Positions 53,413 through 61,407 of a DNA stretch of 64,000 nucleotides are shown piece after piece (position 1 is the first letter of the stretch; each line of letters starts with the position of its first letter). Source of the stretch: Aequorivita iocasae (lineage in GTDB: Bacteria > Bacteroidota > Bacteroidia > Flavobacteriales > Flavobacteriaceae); assembly GCF_016757735.1 (NCBI RefSeq), contig NZ_CP068439.1, forward strand, positions 1,116,001-1,180,000. The letters run 5' to 3'. Under the pieces are notes generated by a model, which saw nothing but the letters and a program-made list of their open reading frames with translations, had not been told where the DNA came from and searched no databases. Made by a program: the position numbers and the translations under genes.

Positions 53413-54207
53413 TTATTCCTGTACCGGTAAGACCAACAAAGGTTTGCTCGTGTAGAACTCCTTTTTATGGATTTCGTTCTTTTCCCAAAGTTTTTTGAAA
53501 AAACCACGCTTCCTTCTAACTACACAAAGCATATCTGGGCTAAATTGTTGGAAATATTCAATTACAGCTTGAAAGGTAGTAGCGGCTTCAACCTGGGTAT
53601 ATGAATTTTGTAAAGCCATTAAATTATGGGTTACATTTTTCATATCTTCCGTAGTTTCGGCCGTTTCAACATGAAGTACGTTTACCTCAGTTTTAAAACT
53701 TTGCTTAAACACTCTAACGGCTTCCAACAATTCATCGTGCTCAAAAGTTCCATTTTTAAATGCCATCAACATGGTTTTGGGAGGTTGAAACTTCGCTCCT
53801 TCCGGCACTACGAGTATAGGAATATTGGTCTGCTTTAAAAGCTTTCCAGAGGTTTTCCCAAGATATACCTCTTCCTTTATGGAATTACTGCGTGGGGCCA
53901 GCACCATCAAATCAATTGGCACTTGTTTGCCAATGCGGTTTATACCTTCCACAACCTCCCCTTTGATGGGGTGCGCAATCACCTGCACTCCTTGGCGGTC
54001 CACTTGTGAAAGCACTTCATCCAAACGATTTTCAGATTCTTCCTTTAATATGGTATTTACTTTTGAAAGTCCACCAACTTTTGAAAGTTCCTGAAATACA
54101 GAAACCACATACACATTTGCGTTTATTGATTTGGCCAAATCTATGGCATATTGTAAATTACTGATTGCGTTTGCTGAAGACCCTACGGGCACCAAAATAT
54201 TTTTCAT
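53413..54207 (-). CDS. Universal stress protein (tandem Usp, UspA family)
   Basis: 264 residues, long enough for two Usp domains. The first (about 1-140) begins MKNILVPVGSSANAISNLQ and ends with the LGKTSGKLLKQTNIPILVVPEG strand-helix, close to the G-x2-G-x9-GS ATP-binding pattern although GKTSG replaces the usual GS. The second (about 145-264) is degenerate at the nucleotide motifs. Usp proteins accumulate under growth arrest and stress; the effect is not defined. It has its own promoter. Confidence 0.85.
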   Translation of the reverse strand: MKNILVPVGSSANAISNLQYAIDLAKSINANVYVVSVFQELSKVGGLSKVNTILKEESENRLDEVLSQVDRQGVQVIAHPIKGEVVEGINRIGKQVPIDLMVLAPRSNSIKEEVYLGKTSGKLLKQTNIPILVVPEGAKFQPPKTMLMAFKNGTFEHDELLEAVRVFKQSFKTEVNVLHVETAETTEDMKNVTHNLMALQNSYTQVEAATTFQAVIEYFQQFSPDMLCVVRRKRGFFKKLWEKNEIHKKEFYTSKPLLVLPVQE

Positions 54208-54235
54208 AAGACGAAACTTCTTCTTAGTTTGAAAA

Positions 54236-54243
54236 CAAAATTA
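54236..54243 (-). promoter_or_regulatory. -7 box TAATTTTG of the usp gene
   Basis: A perfect TANNTTTG match on the minus strand, 28 bp upstream of the ATG at 54207. Confidence 0.5.
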
Positions 54244-54337
54244 ACTTTAAATAGTATTTAATCCCTAGCACATTAACATTTCAACCAAATTTAAACATTT
54301 CATATAAAACTTTTCAAGTGGCTTTTTACATTTTACG

Positions 54338-54345
54338 TAGTTTTG
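54338..54345 (+). promoter_or_regulatory. -7 box TAGTTTTG of the MATE gene, very close to its ATG
   Basis: A perfect TANNTTTG match ending 10 bp before the ATG at 54356, implying a leader of only about 6 nt. Confidence 0.55.
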
Positions 54346-54355
54346 CCATTTCAAA

Positions 54356-55690
54356 ATGCGACAGACCGATATTTCCTTTAAGCGCATACAGCAACTCGCC
54401 ATTCCTGCTATAATTTCCGGAATTGCAGAGCCTGTACTTTCAGCTACTGATGCGGCGGTGGTAGGAAATATAAAAGATTTTGGCATTGAATCGCTTGCTG
54501 CCGTAGGCATTGTAGGAACCTTTCTTTCATCGTTGATTTGGATCTTGGCACAAACACGAAGTGCCATTTCCGCAATTGTTTCCCAAAATTTAGGGGCGGG
54601 GAAACTGAAGAATCTGCAGAACTTTCCGGCACAGGCTATTTATTTCAATATTGGGCTGAGTATAATCGTTTTGTTCTCCACCTATTTTTTTGTTGAAGAT
54701 ATACTTAAAATCCTCAATGCAGAAGGGATGGTTTTAACTTTCAGTCTTGATTATTACAACATTCGCGTTTGGGGGTTTCCACTTACACTTTTCACTTTTG
54801 CTGTCTTTGGATTGTTTCGTGGGCTGCAAAATACCTTTTGGCCAATGGTAATAGCCACCATTGGCGCTACTTTAAATATAGGTCTGGATTTTGTCTTGGT
54901 CTATGGAATTGAAGGATATATTTTACCAATGGGAATAAAAGGCGCAGCTTGGGCGAGCCTTATTTCACAGGCAGTGATGGCCATAATAGCGCTGTTTTTT
55001 CTTCTAAAAAAAACCGAAGTTTCCCTAAGGCTCAAATTTCCGCTACATCCTGAAATAAAGCGCCTAGTAGCCATGAGCTTTAATCTGTTTCTGCGATCGG
55101 TAGCTTTAAACACGGCTTTAATTCTTGCAACCCGCGAAGCTGCTCATTTGGGAAAAGAATATATTGCCGCCCACACCATTGCTTTCAACATTTGGATTTT
55201 TACTGCTTTTTTTATTGACGGTTACGGCGCCGCTGGGAATATTCTGGGCGGAAAACTTTTGGGTGAACGCAATTATAGCTCGCTTTGGAAACTTACAAAA
55301 AAAGTAAATCTTTATAATTTGGGCGTTGCCGTTTCCCTTGTTTTGATTGGTCTGATTCTCTATGAACCCCTCGGTCTCCTTTTCAATAAAGATGAAAAGG
55401 TGCTTTCCATTTTTTACGGCATGTTTTTTATGGCGCTTCTTTGCTTGCCGTTTAATGCATTGGCATTTACGCTCGATGCTATATTCAAAGGCTTAGGAGA
55501 AATGCGCTATCTACGGAATGTGTTGTTGGGAGCCACTATTTTCGGCTTTATTCCCGTCCTTTATTTTTCAAAATATATGGATTGGGGGCTTATTGGCATT
55601 TGGACGGCGCTTATTGTTTGGGTGGCGTATCGGGCTGTCGCATTAATGATTAAATTCCGAAGAAAATACATTCCGCTAATCGGAAATTAA
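54356..55690 (+). CDS. MATE-family efflux transporter (DinF-like)
   Basis: 444 residues with about 12 membrane helices. It starts with ISFKRIQQLAIPAIISGIAEP, a typical MATE helix 1, then SATDAAVVGNIKDFG. The internal duplication is seen in the second-half helix LFLRSVALNTALILATREAAHLG, which fits the DinF branch. It exports organic cations or drugs using a sodium or proton gradient. A 7-nt repeat and a tiny ORF follow. Confidence 0.92.
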   Translation: MRQTDISFKRIQQLAIPAIISGIAEPVLSATDAAVVGNIKDFGIESLAAVGIVGTFLSSLIWILAQTRSAISAIVSQNLGAGKLKNLQNFPAQAIYFNIGLSIIVLFSTYFFVEDILKILNAEGMVLTFSLDYYNIRVWGFPLTLFTFAVFGLFRGLQNTFWPMVIATIGATLNIGLDFVLVYGIEGYILPMGIKGAAWASLISQAVMAIIALFFLLKKTEVSLRLKFPLHPEIKRLVAMSFNLFLRSVALNTALILATREAAHLGKEYIAAHTIAFNIWIFTAFFIDGYGAAGNILGGKLLGERNYSSLWKLTKKVNLYNLGVAVSLVLIGLILYEPLGLLFNKDEKVLSIFYGMFFMALLCLPFNALAFTLDAIFKGLGEMRYLRNVLLGATIFGFIPVLYFSKYMDWGLIGIWTALIVWVAYRAVALMIKFRRKYIPLIGN

Positions 55691-55698
55691 ATATATTT

Positions 55699-55740
55699 AC
55701 TCAATACTCAATACTCAATACTCAATACTCAATACTCAAC
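55699..55740 (-). repeat. Perfect 7-nt tandem array, six units
   Basis: Five perfect ACTCAAT units (55699-55733) and a sixth, ACTCAAC, end one base before the ATG of the small ORF at 55742. On the minus strand the unit is AGTATTG, the same AG-N5 type as the arrays at 2746 and 3656. Confidence 0.9.
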
Positions 55741-55741
55741 T

Positions 55742-55840
55742 ATGGATTGGTTAAAGTTTATAGGCGGCCCCGGCCTCTTTCTAATATTGGCGGTTTTAGT
55801 AATTGCGGTAGTTGCTTATCAAAAAATCAAGAAAAAGTAG
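55742..55840 (+). CDS. Small single-pass membrane protein, 32 residues
   Basis: ATG at 55742, stop TAG at 55838-55840. The protein starts MDWLKFIGGPGLF, has one hydrophobic helix (about residues 11-25: GLFLILAVLVIAVVA), and ends in a strongly basic tail, QKIKKK. The architecture is that of a genuine small membrane protein. The codons are GC-balanced and not repeat-derived. It lies 51 bp after the MATE gene and 11 bp before the end of the convergent 2OG oxygenase gene, so it may be co-transcribed with the transporter. No known function. Confidence 0.6.
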   Translation: MDWLKFIGGPGLFLILAVLVIAVVAYQKIKKK

Positions 55841-55851
55841 CATATTTTACG

Positions 55852-56487
55852 TTAACGCGTTTTTAGCCAACCGGTAATACTCATACGTTCCGAAGCCTTT
55901 ACTACTTTCACTTCGTGTTCCAAAACTTGGCTTTCAAAAATAACCACCCGACCCGGAAGTGGTAAAATATCCAGATCTTCTTTTTCGGTATAAATGGTAA
56001 GCTCACCGCCATTTTCGCGCAGCCAGTTATCTTCGTTTAAATAACAAACAATGGACAATTTTCGTCGATCATCGTTTTGAAAAGTGTCTAAATGCCGTTT
56101 ATAAAATGTGCCGGTTGGATATACCGCGTAGTGAAATTCTTTTTGAAGAATTCCTAAAAAACAAGTCTTATTTAAGTAATTGACCAGATCATTTATTTTT
56201 TTGAAGAAAAGCAATTCAGCTTCATTTGCATTCTTTTCGTCCATCCAAAGAATAAAATCACCGCGAATGGCTTTGTCAATTTCTTCATTGGTACGGTTGC
56301 CGATGGCCGATTTTTTAAAACGGTCTGCTTCGTATTTTGCAAGCAGCGAATTGCGCAAAACCTCCACTTCTTCCGAAGAAAAAAAATCGTTTACAATGCT
56401 GTATTGCTGCTGAAGCAAGTCGTCAATAATAGTTTCAAACAGTGGGTTTTCAATAAATTCAAGCTGTTCAAAAAGTTCTTCGGTCAT
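55852..56487 (-). CDS. 2-oxoglutarate/Fe(II)-dependent oxygenase (SM-20 / PKHD type)
   Basis: 211 residues from the ATG at 56487 (MTEELFEQ). An ATG 57 bp upstream is in frame, but a -7 box lies between the two, so the shorter form is better supported. The facial triad is H132-x-D134 in RHLDTF and H191 in VLEHEV; R201 would bind 2-oxoglutarate. It is a prolyl-hydroxylase-like fold. The family hydroxylates proteins or small molecules; the target is unknown. Divergent from the queD-like gene. Confidence 0.85.
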   Translation of the reverse strand: MTEELFEQLEFIENPLFETIIDDLLQQQYSIVNDFFSSEEVEVLRNSLLAKYEADRFKKSAIGNRTNEEIDKAIRGDFILWMDEKNANEAELLFFKKINDLVNYLNKTCFLGILQKEFHYAVYPTGTFYKRHLDTFQNDDRRKLSIVCYLNEDNWLRENGGELTIYTEKEDLDILPLPGRVVIFESQVLEHEVKVVKASERMSITGWLKTR

Positions 56488-56509
56488 TCTGGATTTTTTA
56501 AAAAGTGGG

Positions 56510-56517
56510 CAAATATA
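56510..56517 (-). promoter_or_regulatory. -7 box TATATTTG of the 2OG oxygenase gene
   Basis: A perfect TANNTTTG match on the minus strand. It lies inside the 5' extension of the ORF and so decides for the ATG at 56487, 22 bp away. Confidence 0.6.
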
Positions 56518-56573
56518 GTGCAGAAATCGATTGGTTTTTTTCATTAGTTAAAAAGATAAGCTTCTTTAGGAAG

Positions 56574-56612
56574 AAACCACGTGTACTTTTACACAAAACC
56601 ACGTGTGGTTTT
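56574..56612 (+). promoter_or_regulatory. Paired CACGTG-containing repeats, possible regulator site
   Basis: AAACCACGTGT occurs at 56574-56584 and again at 56596-56606, 22 bp apart (about two helical turns). The second copy is part of an 8-bp inverted repeat, AAAACCAC-GT-GTGGTTTT (56595-56612). They lie in the divergent gap between the 2OG oxygenase and the queD-like gene. Confidence 0.5.
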
Positions 56613-56674
56613 AGAGAAAACAACGCCTGTTTTTTTCAAAAAGCCATATTTTAAAACGTGGGCGTATAAAATTG

Positions 56675-56682
56675 TATCTTTG
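56675..56682 (+). promoter_or_regulatory. -7 box TATCTTTG of the queD-like gene
   Basis: A perfect TANNTTTG match, 17 bp before the ATG at 56700. Confidence 0.6.
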
Positions 56683-56699
56683 TTGCCCAACTTTATACA

Positions 56700-57149
56700 A
56701 TGGAGCAGATACGCATTACCAAGATTTTTTCTTTTGAAACCGGCCACGCACTCTACGGTTATGATGGCAAATGTAGAAATGTGCACGGCCACAGTTATAA
56801 GCTTTCCGTTACCGTAATAGGCAGCCCCATTGCCAACAACGACAACGTGAAATTTGGGATGGTAATCGATTTTGGCGACCTAAAAAAAATTGTAAAAGAA
56901 GAAATTGTGGATGTTTTTGACCACGCCACGGTTTTCAATAAAAACACGCCCCACGTAGAATTGGCAAAGGAACTGAGCGACCGCGGGCACAGTGTATTGC
57001 TTGTGGATTACCAGCCCACCAGCGAGATGATGGTGATTGATTTTTCTGAAAAAATAAAAAAACGTCTTCCTAAAAATATAATGCTTCACTCCTTACGGCT
57101 ACAGGAAACTGATAGTAGCTATGCAGAGTGGTTTGCTGGAGATAATTAA
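56700..57149 (+). CDS. 6-pyruvoyl-tetrahydropterin synthase family protein (QueD-like)
   Basis: 149 residues. The zinc ligands are H16, H29 and H31 and the catalytic cysteine C25, in the pattern GHALYG and CRNVHGHSY. The later DFGDLK and DHATVFNKN motifs and a catalytic glutamate near the C terminus (LRLQETDSS) complete the active site. The cysteine spacing (C-x3-HGH) fits QueD, which makes 6-carboxy-tetrahydropterin on the route to queuosine; a tetrahydropterin role is also possible. Other que genes are not in the window. lpxH follows after 26 bp. Confidence 0.88.
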   Translation: MEQIRITKIFSFETGHALYGYDGKCRNVHGHSYKLSVTVIGSPIANNDNVKFGMVIDFGDLKKIVKEEIVDVFDHATVFNKNTPHVELAKELSDRGHSVLLVDYQPTSEMMVIDFSEKIKKRLPKNIMLHSLRLQETDSSYAEWFAGDN

Positions 57150-57164
57150 ACCGAAACAGTTTCC

Positions 57165-57172
57165 TATCTTTG
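57165..57172 (+). promoter_or_regulatory. -7 box TATCTTTG abutting the lpxH start codon
   Basis: A perfect TANNTTTG match ending 3 bp before the ATG at 57176. Given the usual distance from this box, transcription should start on or next to the A of the ATG, so the mRNA would be leaderless. The TTG inside the box is in frame but should not be used. Confidence 0.6.
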
Positions 57173-57175
57173 AAT

Positions 57176-57937
57176 ATGCAAATCCCGCAAGGCAAAAAAA
57201 TATACTTTTCCAGCGATAACCATCTTGGCGCGCCCACACAGGCCGAAAGTTTGCCGCGCGAAAAGATTTTTGTGAAATGGCTGGACAGCATTAAACACGA
57301 TGCCGAAGTGATTTTTCTCCTCGGCGACCTTTTTGATTTTTGGTTTGAATACAGAACGGTGGTGCCGAAAGGCTTTGTACGCGTTTTGGGAAAATTGGCT
57401 GAACTTCGCGACAGCGGAATACAAATTCATTTTTTTGTAGGGAACCACGATTTGTGGATGCACGATTATTTTGAAAAGGAATTGAACATTCCAGTTTATC
57501 ACGACCCAAAGGAATTTGTTTTTAACAACAAGCATTTCTTCATTGGCCACGGCGACGGTAAAGGTCCAGGCGACAAGGGTTACAAACGGATGAAAAAAGT
57601 TTTTATCAATCCGTTTTCAAAATGGCTTTTTCGGTGGTTACATCCGGATATTGGTGTGCGGGTGGCGCAGCATCTTTCAGTAAAGAATAAGTTGATTTCT
57701 GGCGATGAGGACAAAGAATTTTTGGGCGAGGAAAAGGAATGGCTTGCGCAATATTCAAAACGAAAACTGGAAAGCAAGCATTTTGATTACTTCGTTTTCG
57801 GGCACCGCCATTTGCCGATGGAAATTAAAGTTGGGGAAAATTCCACCTATTATAATCTTGGCGATTGGATTAACCATTATACCTACGGAGTTTTTGATGG
57901 GGAAACCTTTGAGATGAAAACATTTCAAACTTCTTAA
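57176..57937 (+). CDS. lpxH: UDP-2,3-diacylglucosamine diphosphatase (LpxH-like)
   Basis: 253 residues from the ATG at 57176 (MQIPQGKKIYF). The metallophosphoesterase metal sites are SDNHLG (D14, H16), GDLFDFW (about 49-55), GNHD (about 87-90), GHGDG (about 124) and FGHRH (about 205). The FDFW and HRH forms are those of LpxH, which hydrolyses UDP-2,3-diacylglucosamine to lipid X in lipid A synthesis at the inner membrane. It is next to the queD-like gene, on the same strand. Confidence 0.88.
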   Translation: MQIPQGKKIYFSSDNHLGAPTQAESLPREKIFVKWLDSIKHDAEVIFLLGDLFDFWFEYRTVVPKGFVRVLGKLAELRDSGIQIHFFVGNHDLWMHDYFEKELNIPVYHDPKEFVFNNKHFFIGHGDGKGPGDKGYKRMKKVFINPFSKWLFRWLHPDIGVRVAQHLSVKNKLISGDEDKEFLGEEKEWLAQYSKRKLESKHFDYFVFGHRHLPMEIKVGENSTYYNLGDWINHYTYGVFDGETFEMKTFQTS

Positions 57938-57941
57938 GAGA

Positions 57942-57966
57942 GGTCTCGACTGCTCTTGACCTGTCA
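57942..57966 (+). repeat. Dispersed intergenic repeat, copy 2
   Basis: GGTCTCGACTGCTCTTGACC followed by TGTCA. It aligns without gaps to the copy at 30046 (19 of 25 bases). It fills the 30-bp gap between the convergent lpxH and recJ genes. Confidence 0.55.
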
Positions 57967-57967
57967 T

Positions 57968-59659
57968 TTATTCCATAATATCTTTTAAGCGAAGCTGTAG
58001 ACTTATATTTCCCTGCCATTCATTTTCATCAATGCAATAGGCTGCTTTAAAGGATTTTCCGCCGCAGGCTATATCCTGTTTGTTTGCCAAGCCAAACCCT
58101 ATTCCTGTAAATTGATTTGAATTTCCTTGTTTTACTAATACTCGTAAATGTGTTTTGTCTTCCCCAACGCATTTTCCCCAACCCGTGTCCATTAGATTTT
58201 GGGTCATAAAAGTAGGCGTCATATTTCCTGGGCCAAAGGGTGCAAACTGTTTTAGAATTCTATAGAATTTTGGAGTGATATCTTCCAAGTTTATTTCGGC
58301 ATCTATTTTTATTTCAGGCGTTAGTAGATGTGGATCGATGGTTTCGGAAACTACCCTTTCAAATTCATTTTTAAAGTTTTCGAAATCTTTTTCAAACAAG
58401 GTCAATCCCGCGGCATACATATGCCCGCCGAATTGCTCAATGTGTTCCGAACAACTTTCCAAGGCATTATAAACATCAAATCCGCTAACCGATCGGGCAG
58501 AGGCGGCAAGCTTTTCACCGCTTTTGGTAAACACCAAAGTGGGTCGATAGTACGTTTCCGTCAACCGGGAAGCTACTATCCCGATAACGCCCTTATGCCA
58601 ATTTTCTTGATAGACAACCGTAGTTTTTCGTTCTTCTTCCTTATTTTGGATTATTTGCTGAAGGGCTTCCTCGGTAATTACTTTATCGGCGTCCCTTCGT
58701 TCGGTATTGAAGCTTTCAATTTCCGCAGCATAGGTTTCGGCTTTTTCAGCTTCTGTTTCGGTAAGTAAAGTTACTGCGTGGTTTCCGTGTTTCATCCGTC
58801 CGGCGGCGTTGATGCGTGGGGCGATAATGAAAACCACATCGGTAATTGTGAGCGTTTGTTTTTTTATTTGTTTCAGAATTGCCTGTATCCCCGTTCGCGG
58901 ATTGCTGTTTATTACTTTAAGACCGTAATGGGCAAGAATCCTGTTTTCGCCCGTGATTGGGACAATATCTGCTGCAATTGCAGTTGCAACGAGATCTAAA
59001 TACAGAAGCAAATCTTCAATCTGTAAACCCCTCTTTTCCGCTAAAGCTTGAATTAATTTGAAACCAACGCCGCAACCGCAGAGTTCTTTGTAAGGATATT
59101 CGCAATCTTCCCGTTTTGGGTCGAGCACCGCAACTGCTTTGGGTATTTCCTTCCCTGGGCGGTGGTGATCACAGATTATAAAATCGATATTCTTTTCGGA
59201 AGCATACGCAACTTTATCAATGGCTTTTATGCCGCAGTCCAAAGCGATAATCAGTGAAAAACCATTGTCTTCTGCATAATCAATTCCTTTGTATGAAACA
59301 CCGTAACCTTCATCATAACGATCGGGAATGTAGGTTGAAATATTGGAATAATAACTTTTTAAATAGGAAGAAAGCAAGGCTACGCTTGTAGTTCCATCAA
59401 CGTCATAATCGCCGTAGATTAAAATATTTTCTTCGTTTTCAATTGCTTTTTCAATTCGGGCAACGGCTTTGTCCATATCCTTCATCAAAAACGGGTCGTG
59501 CAGATTATCCAGACTTGGGCGAAAAAATCTTTCAGCTTCCTCAAAAGTTTCAACCCCACGTTGTACTAAAAGCGACGCAATTATAGGCTCGACATTCAAG
59601 GATTTTGAAAGTGAATGTACTTTTTCAGGATTGGGTTTAGGTTTTAGTGTCCAGCGCAT
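57968..59659 (-). CDS. recJ: Single-stranded-DNA exonuclease RecJ
   Basis: 563 residues from the ATG at 59659 (MRWTLKPKPNPEKV); an ATG six codons earlier is in frame. DHH-family motifs are complete: YGDYDVDGTTS, ALDCGIKAIDK, ICDHHRPG and the DHHA1-type GGHMYAAGLT. An OB-fold region lies near the C terminus. RecJ degrades single-stranded DNA 5' to 3' in recombination and mismatch repair. It is convergent with lpxH and separated from it by only the dispersed repeat. Confidence 0.95.
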   Translation of the reverse strand: MRWTLKPKPNPEKVHSLSKSLNVEPIIASLLVQRGVETFEEAERFFRPSLDNLHDPFLMKDMDKAVARIEKAIENEENILIYGDYDVDGTTSVALLSSYLKSYYSNISTYIPDRYDEGYGVSYKGIDYAEDNGFSLIIALDCGIKAIDKVAYASEKNIDFIICDHHRPGKEIPKAVAVLDPKREDCEYPYKELCGCGVGFKLIQALAEKRGLQIEDLLLYLDLVATAIAADIVPITGENRILAHYGLKVINSNPRTGIQAILKQIKKQTLTITDVVFIIAPRINAAGRMKHGNHAVTLLTETEAEKAETYAAEIESFNTERRDADKVITEEALQQIIQNKEEERKTTVVYQENWHKGVIGIVASRLTETYYRPTLVFTKSGEKLAASARSVSGFDVYNALESCSEHIEQFGGHMYAAGLTLFEKDFENFKNEFERVVSETIDPHLLTPEIKIDAEINLEDITPKFYRILKQFAPFGPGNMTPTFMTQNLMDTGWGKCVGEDKTHLRVLVKQGNSNQFTGIGFGLANKQDIACGGKSFKAAYCIDENEWQGNISLQLRLKDIME

Positions 59660-59839
59660 ATACTTCGTAAATTCCAAAGCTTAAAATTACAAATTCCAAA
59701 ATTCGGTTTGGTTGTGATATTAAATAAAGGGGAGAGGTGTAAAATTACAAAATTAAGATAATTGTTTATGTGCTTTTTGTATTTGATAATTTATTATCTT
59801 GTGGAACATTCTCCCCGTTAACCTATAATTTTTAAAATT

Positions 59840-61321
59840 ATGAAAGCACTTTTACTTTTTTTGGCGGGAATTTTATGTTTTGTTTCTTATGCACAGGATG
59901 GGAGTTTGGACATTTCGTTTGGGGATGGGGGAATTGTGGTGATGGATATAGAAAACAGTCATGATATGGGATGGTATCTAGCCCAACAAGCGGATGGTAA
60001 AATCATAGTTTCTGGAGCCACAAGTCCTGATACAAATAATTTTTATTCCATATTGGTAAGGTATTTACCTGATGGTACTTTGGATACTTCTTTTGGAACA
60101 AATGGGGTTGTTACTCAAGATTATGTGAGCTGGTATGGTGACCAAGGGTTTTTATCCATAGATAATACAGGAAACATTATAACAGCTGGTGTAGTATATC
60201 AAAATTCAAATACATATTTTATTATTGCAAGGTACTTGGAGAATGGTCAACTGGATTATAGTTTTGGCACTGATGGTATTGTTTCTTTTCAAGGGGTTTA
60301 TAATATAATTCTTTTGTCAGATGGTTCTTTTCTTTTATTGCTCTTTACAGCTAGCGATGAAATATCTATTTCACATTACTTAAATGATGGTACATTGGAT
60401 GTTTTATTTGGCACGAATGGTACCGCAGTCTCAACTTTTTCTGGTGAAAGCTTTAGAATTAGGGAAACAAAAGTGGATGGCCAAGAAAATATTTTTCTTT
60501 TAGGGACGCGTGATAATAATGCCAATTCGGATATTATTTTAATGAAATTTCAGCCAAGTGGTTATTTGGATAGTAACTTTGGGAATAATGGAGTGGTAAC
60601 AAAAAATATTGATGCTCTTAATCCGATGAACTTTAGCAGTGCAAGTCTCGATTTTACCCCTGATGGTAAACCAGTGATTGCGGGAAGTTGCGGCGCCTGT
60701 GTTGATCTTTTTGAGCCCGTAATGCAGCCTTTTTTTATAAGATATTTAAACGATGGTTCGCCTGATTCAAGTTTTGGAAATAATGGAACAATTCTACTTC
60801 CTGTTTCTGGTTTCAGCATCTCCCAACTGTTTGTTCAAGAAAATCAGAGTATGATTGTCAGTGGAAGATTGTTAGATTGTTTTGAGGGAAGCATTTATGT
60901 GGTAAACAGATATTTTGAAGGAGGATTTATTGACAATTCATTTAATGGAGCATCACTGGAATTTGATTATTATCAAACTATTTTACAACAAGACGGAAAA
61001 ATTTTAAGCGTCGGAAATACCTATTGGTATGATGGTCAGGAAGATATTGTTTTGCTTCGTCATAACAACAACCCTTTATCCGTTCCGGAATTTCAAAACC
61101 AAATAGCAACCATTTACCCAAACCCCTCAAATGGTATTTTTACTCTTAATTATGAATTGTTTTCTGAAAAAATACCTTATCAAATTTCCGATATTACTGG
61201 AAAAGTTATTGCCACAGGCGAATTAACAGAAAAGCAATCACAGCTAGACCTTTCTTCTGCACAAAATGGGGTTTATTTTCTAAAAACTAATAATAGGGTG
61301 TTTAAACTTCTGAAGGACTAA
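59840..61321 (+). CDS. Delta-60 repeat protein with type IX secretion sorting domain
   Basis: 493 residues. A signal peptide ends SYAQ (about 19). At least seven repeats of the delta-60 type follow to about residue 380, with the core LDxSFGxxG (for example DGSLDISFGDGG and DGTLDTSFGTNG), about 50 residues apart. They probably form a beta-propeller. The last 75 residues are a T9SS type A sorting domain: IYPNPSNGIFTLNY, then ISDITGKVI and a final NGVYFLKTNNRVFKLLKD. The protein should be secreted and anchored or released at the cell surface. Cargo function unknown. Confidence 0.92.
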   Translation: MKALLLFLAGILCFVSYAQDGSLDISFGDGGIVVMDIENSHDMGWYLAQQADGKIIVSGATSPDTNNFYSILVRYLPDGTLDTSFGTNGVVTQDYVSWYGDQGFLSIDNTGNIITAGVVYQNSNTYFIIARYLENGQLDYSFGTDGIVSFQGVYNIILLSDGSFLLLLFTASDEISISHYLNDGTLDVLFGTNGTAVSTFSGESFRIRETKVDGQENIFLLGTRDNNANSDIILMKFQPSGYLDSNFGNNGVVTKNIDALNPMNFSSASLDFTPDGKPVIAGSCGACVDLFEPVMQPFFIRYLNDGSPDSSFGNNGTILLPVSGFSISQLFVQENQSMIVSGRLLDCFEGSIYVVNRYFEGGFIDNSFNGASLEFDYYQTILQQDGKILSVGNTYWYDGQEDIVLLRHNNNPLSVPEFQNQIATIYPNPSNGIFTLNYELFSEKIPYQISDITGKVIATGELTEKQSQLDLSSAQNGVYFLKTNNRVFKLLKD

Positions 61322-61348
61322 TGCTTTTTTTGAATTTGGAGCTTATGA

Positions 61349-61381
61349 TTTGGTATTTGCCCTCGGCAATTCCTATCTTCG
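61349..61381 (+). promoter_or_regulatory. Promoter TTTG-N21-TATCTTCG of the AhpD-like gene
   Basis: TTTG at 61349-61352 and TATCTTCG (seven of eight) at 61374-61381, 26 bp before the ATG at 61408. Confidence 0.5.
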
Positions 61382-61407
61382 GATAAAATAATATCTAAAC
61401 ATTACTG

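Noticed and set aside
59900-60960. Repeated DNA segments in the T9SS cargo gene
   Set aside because: Explained by delta-60 protein repeats.
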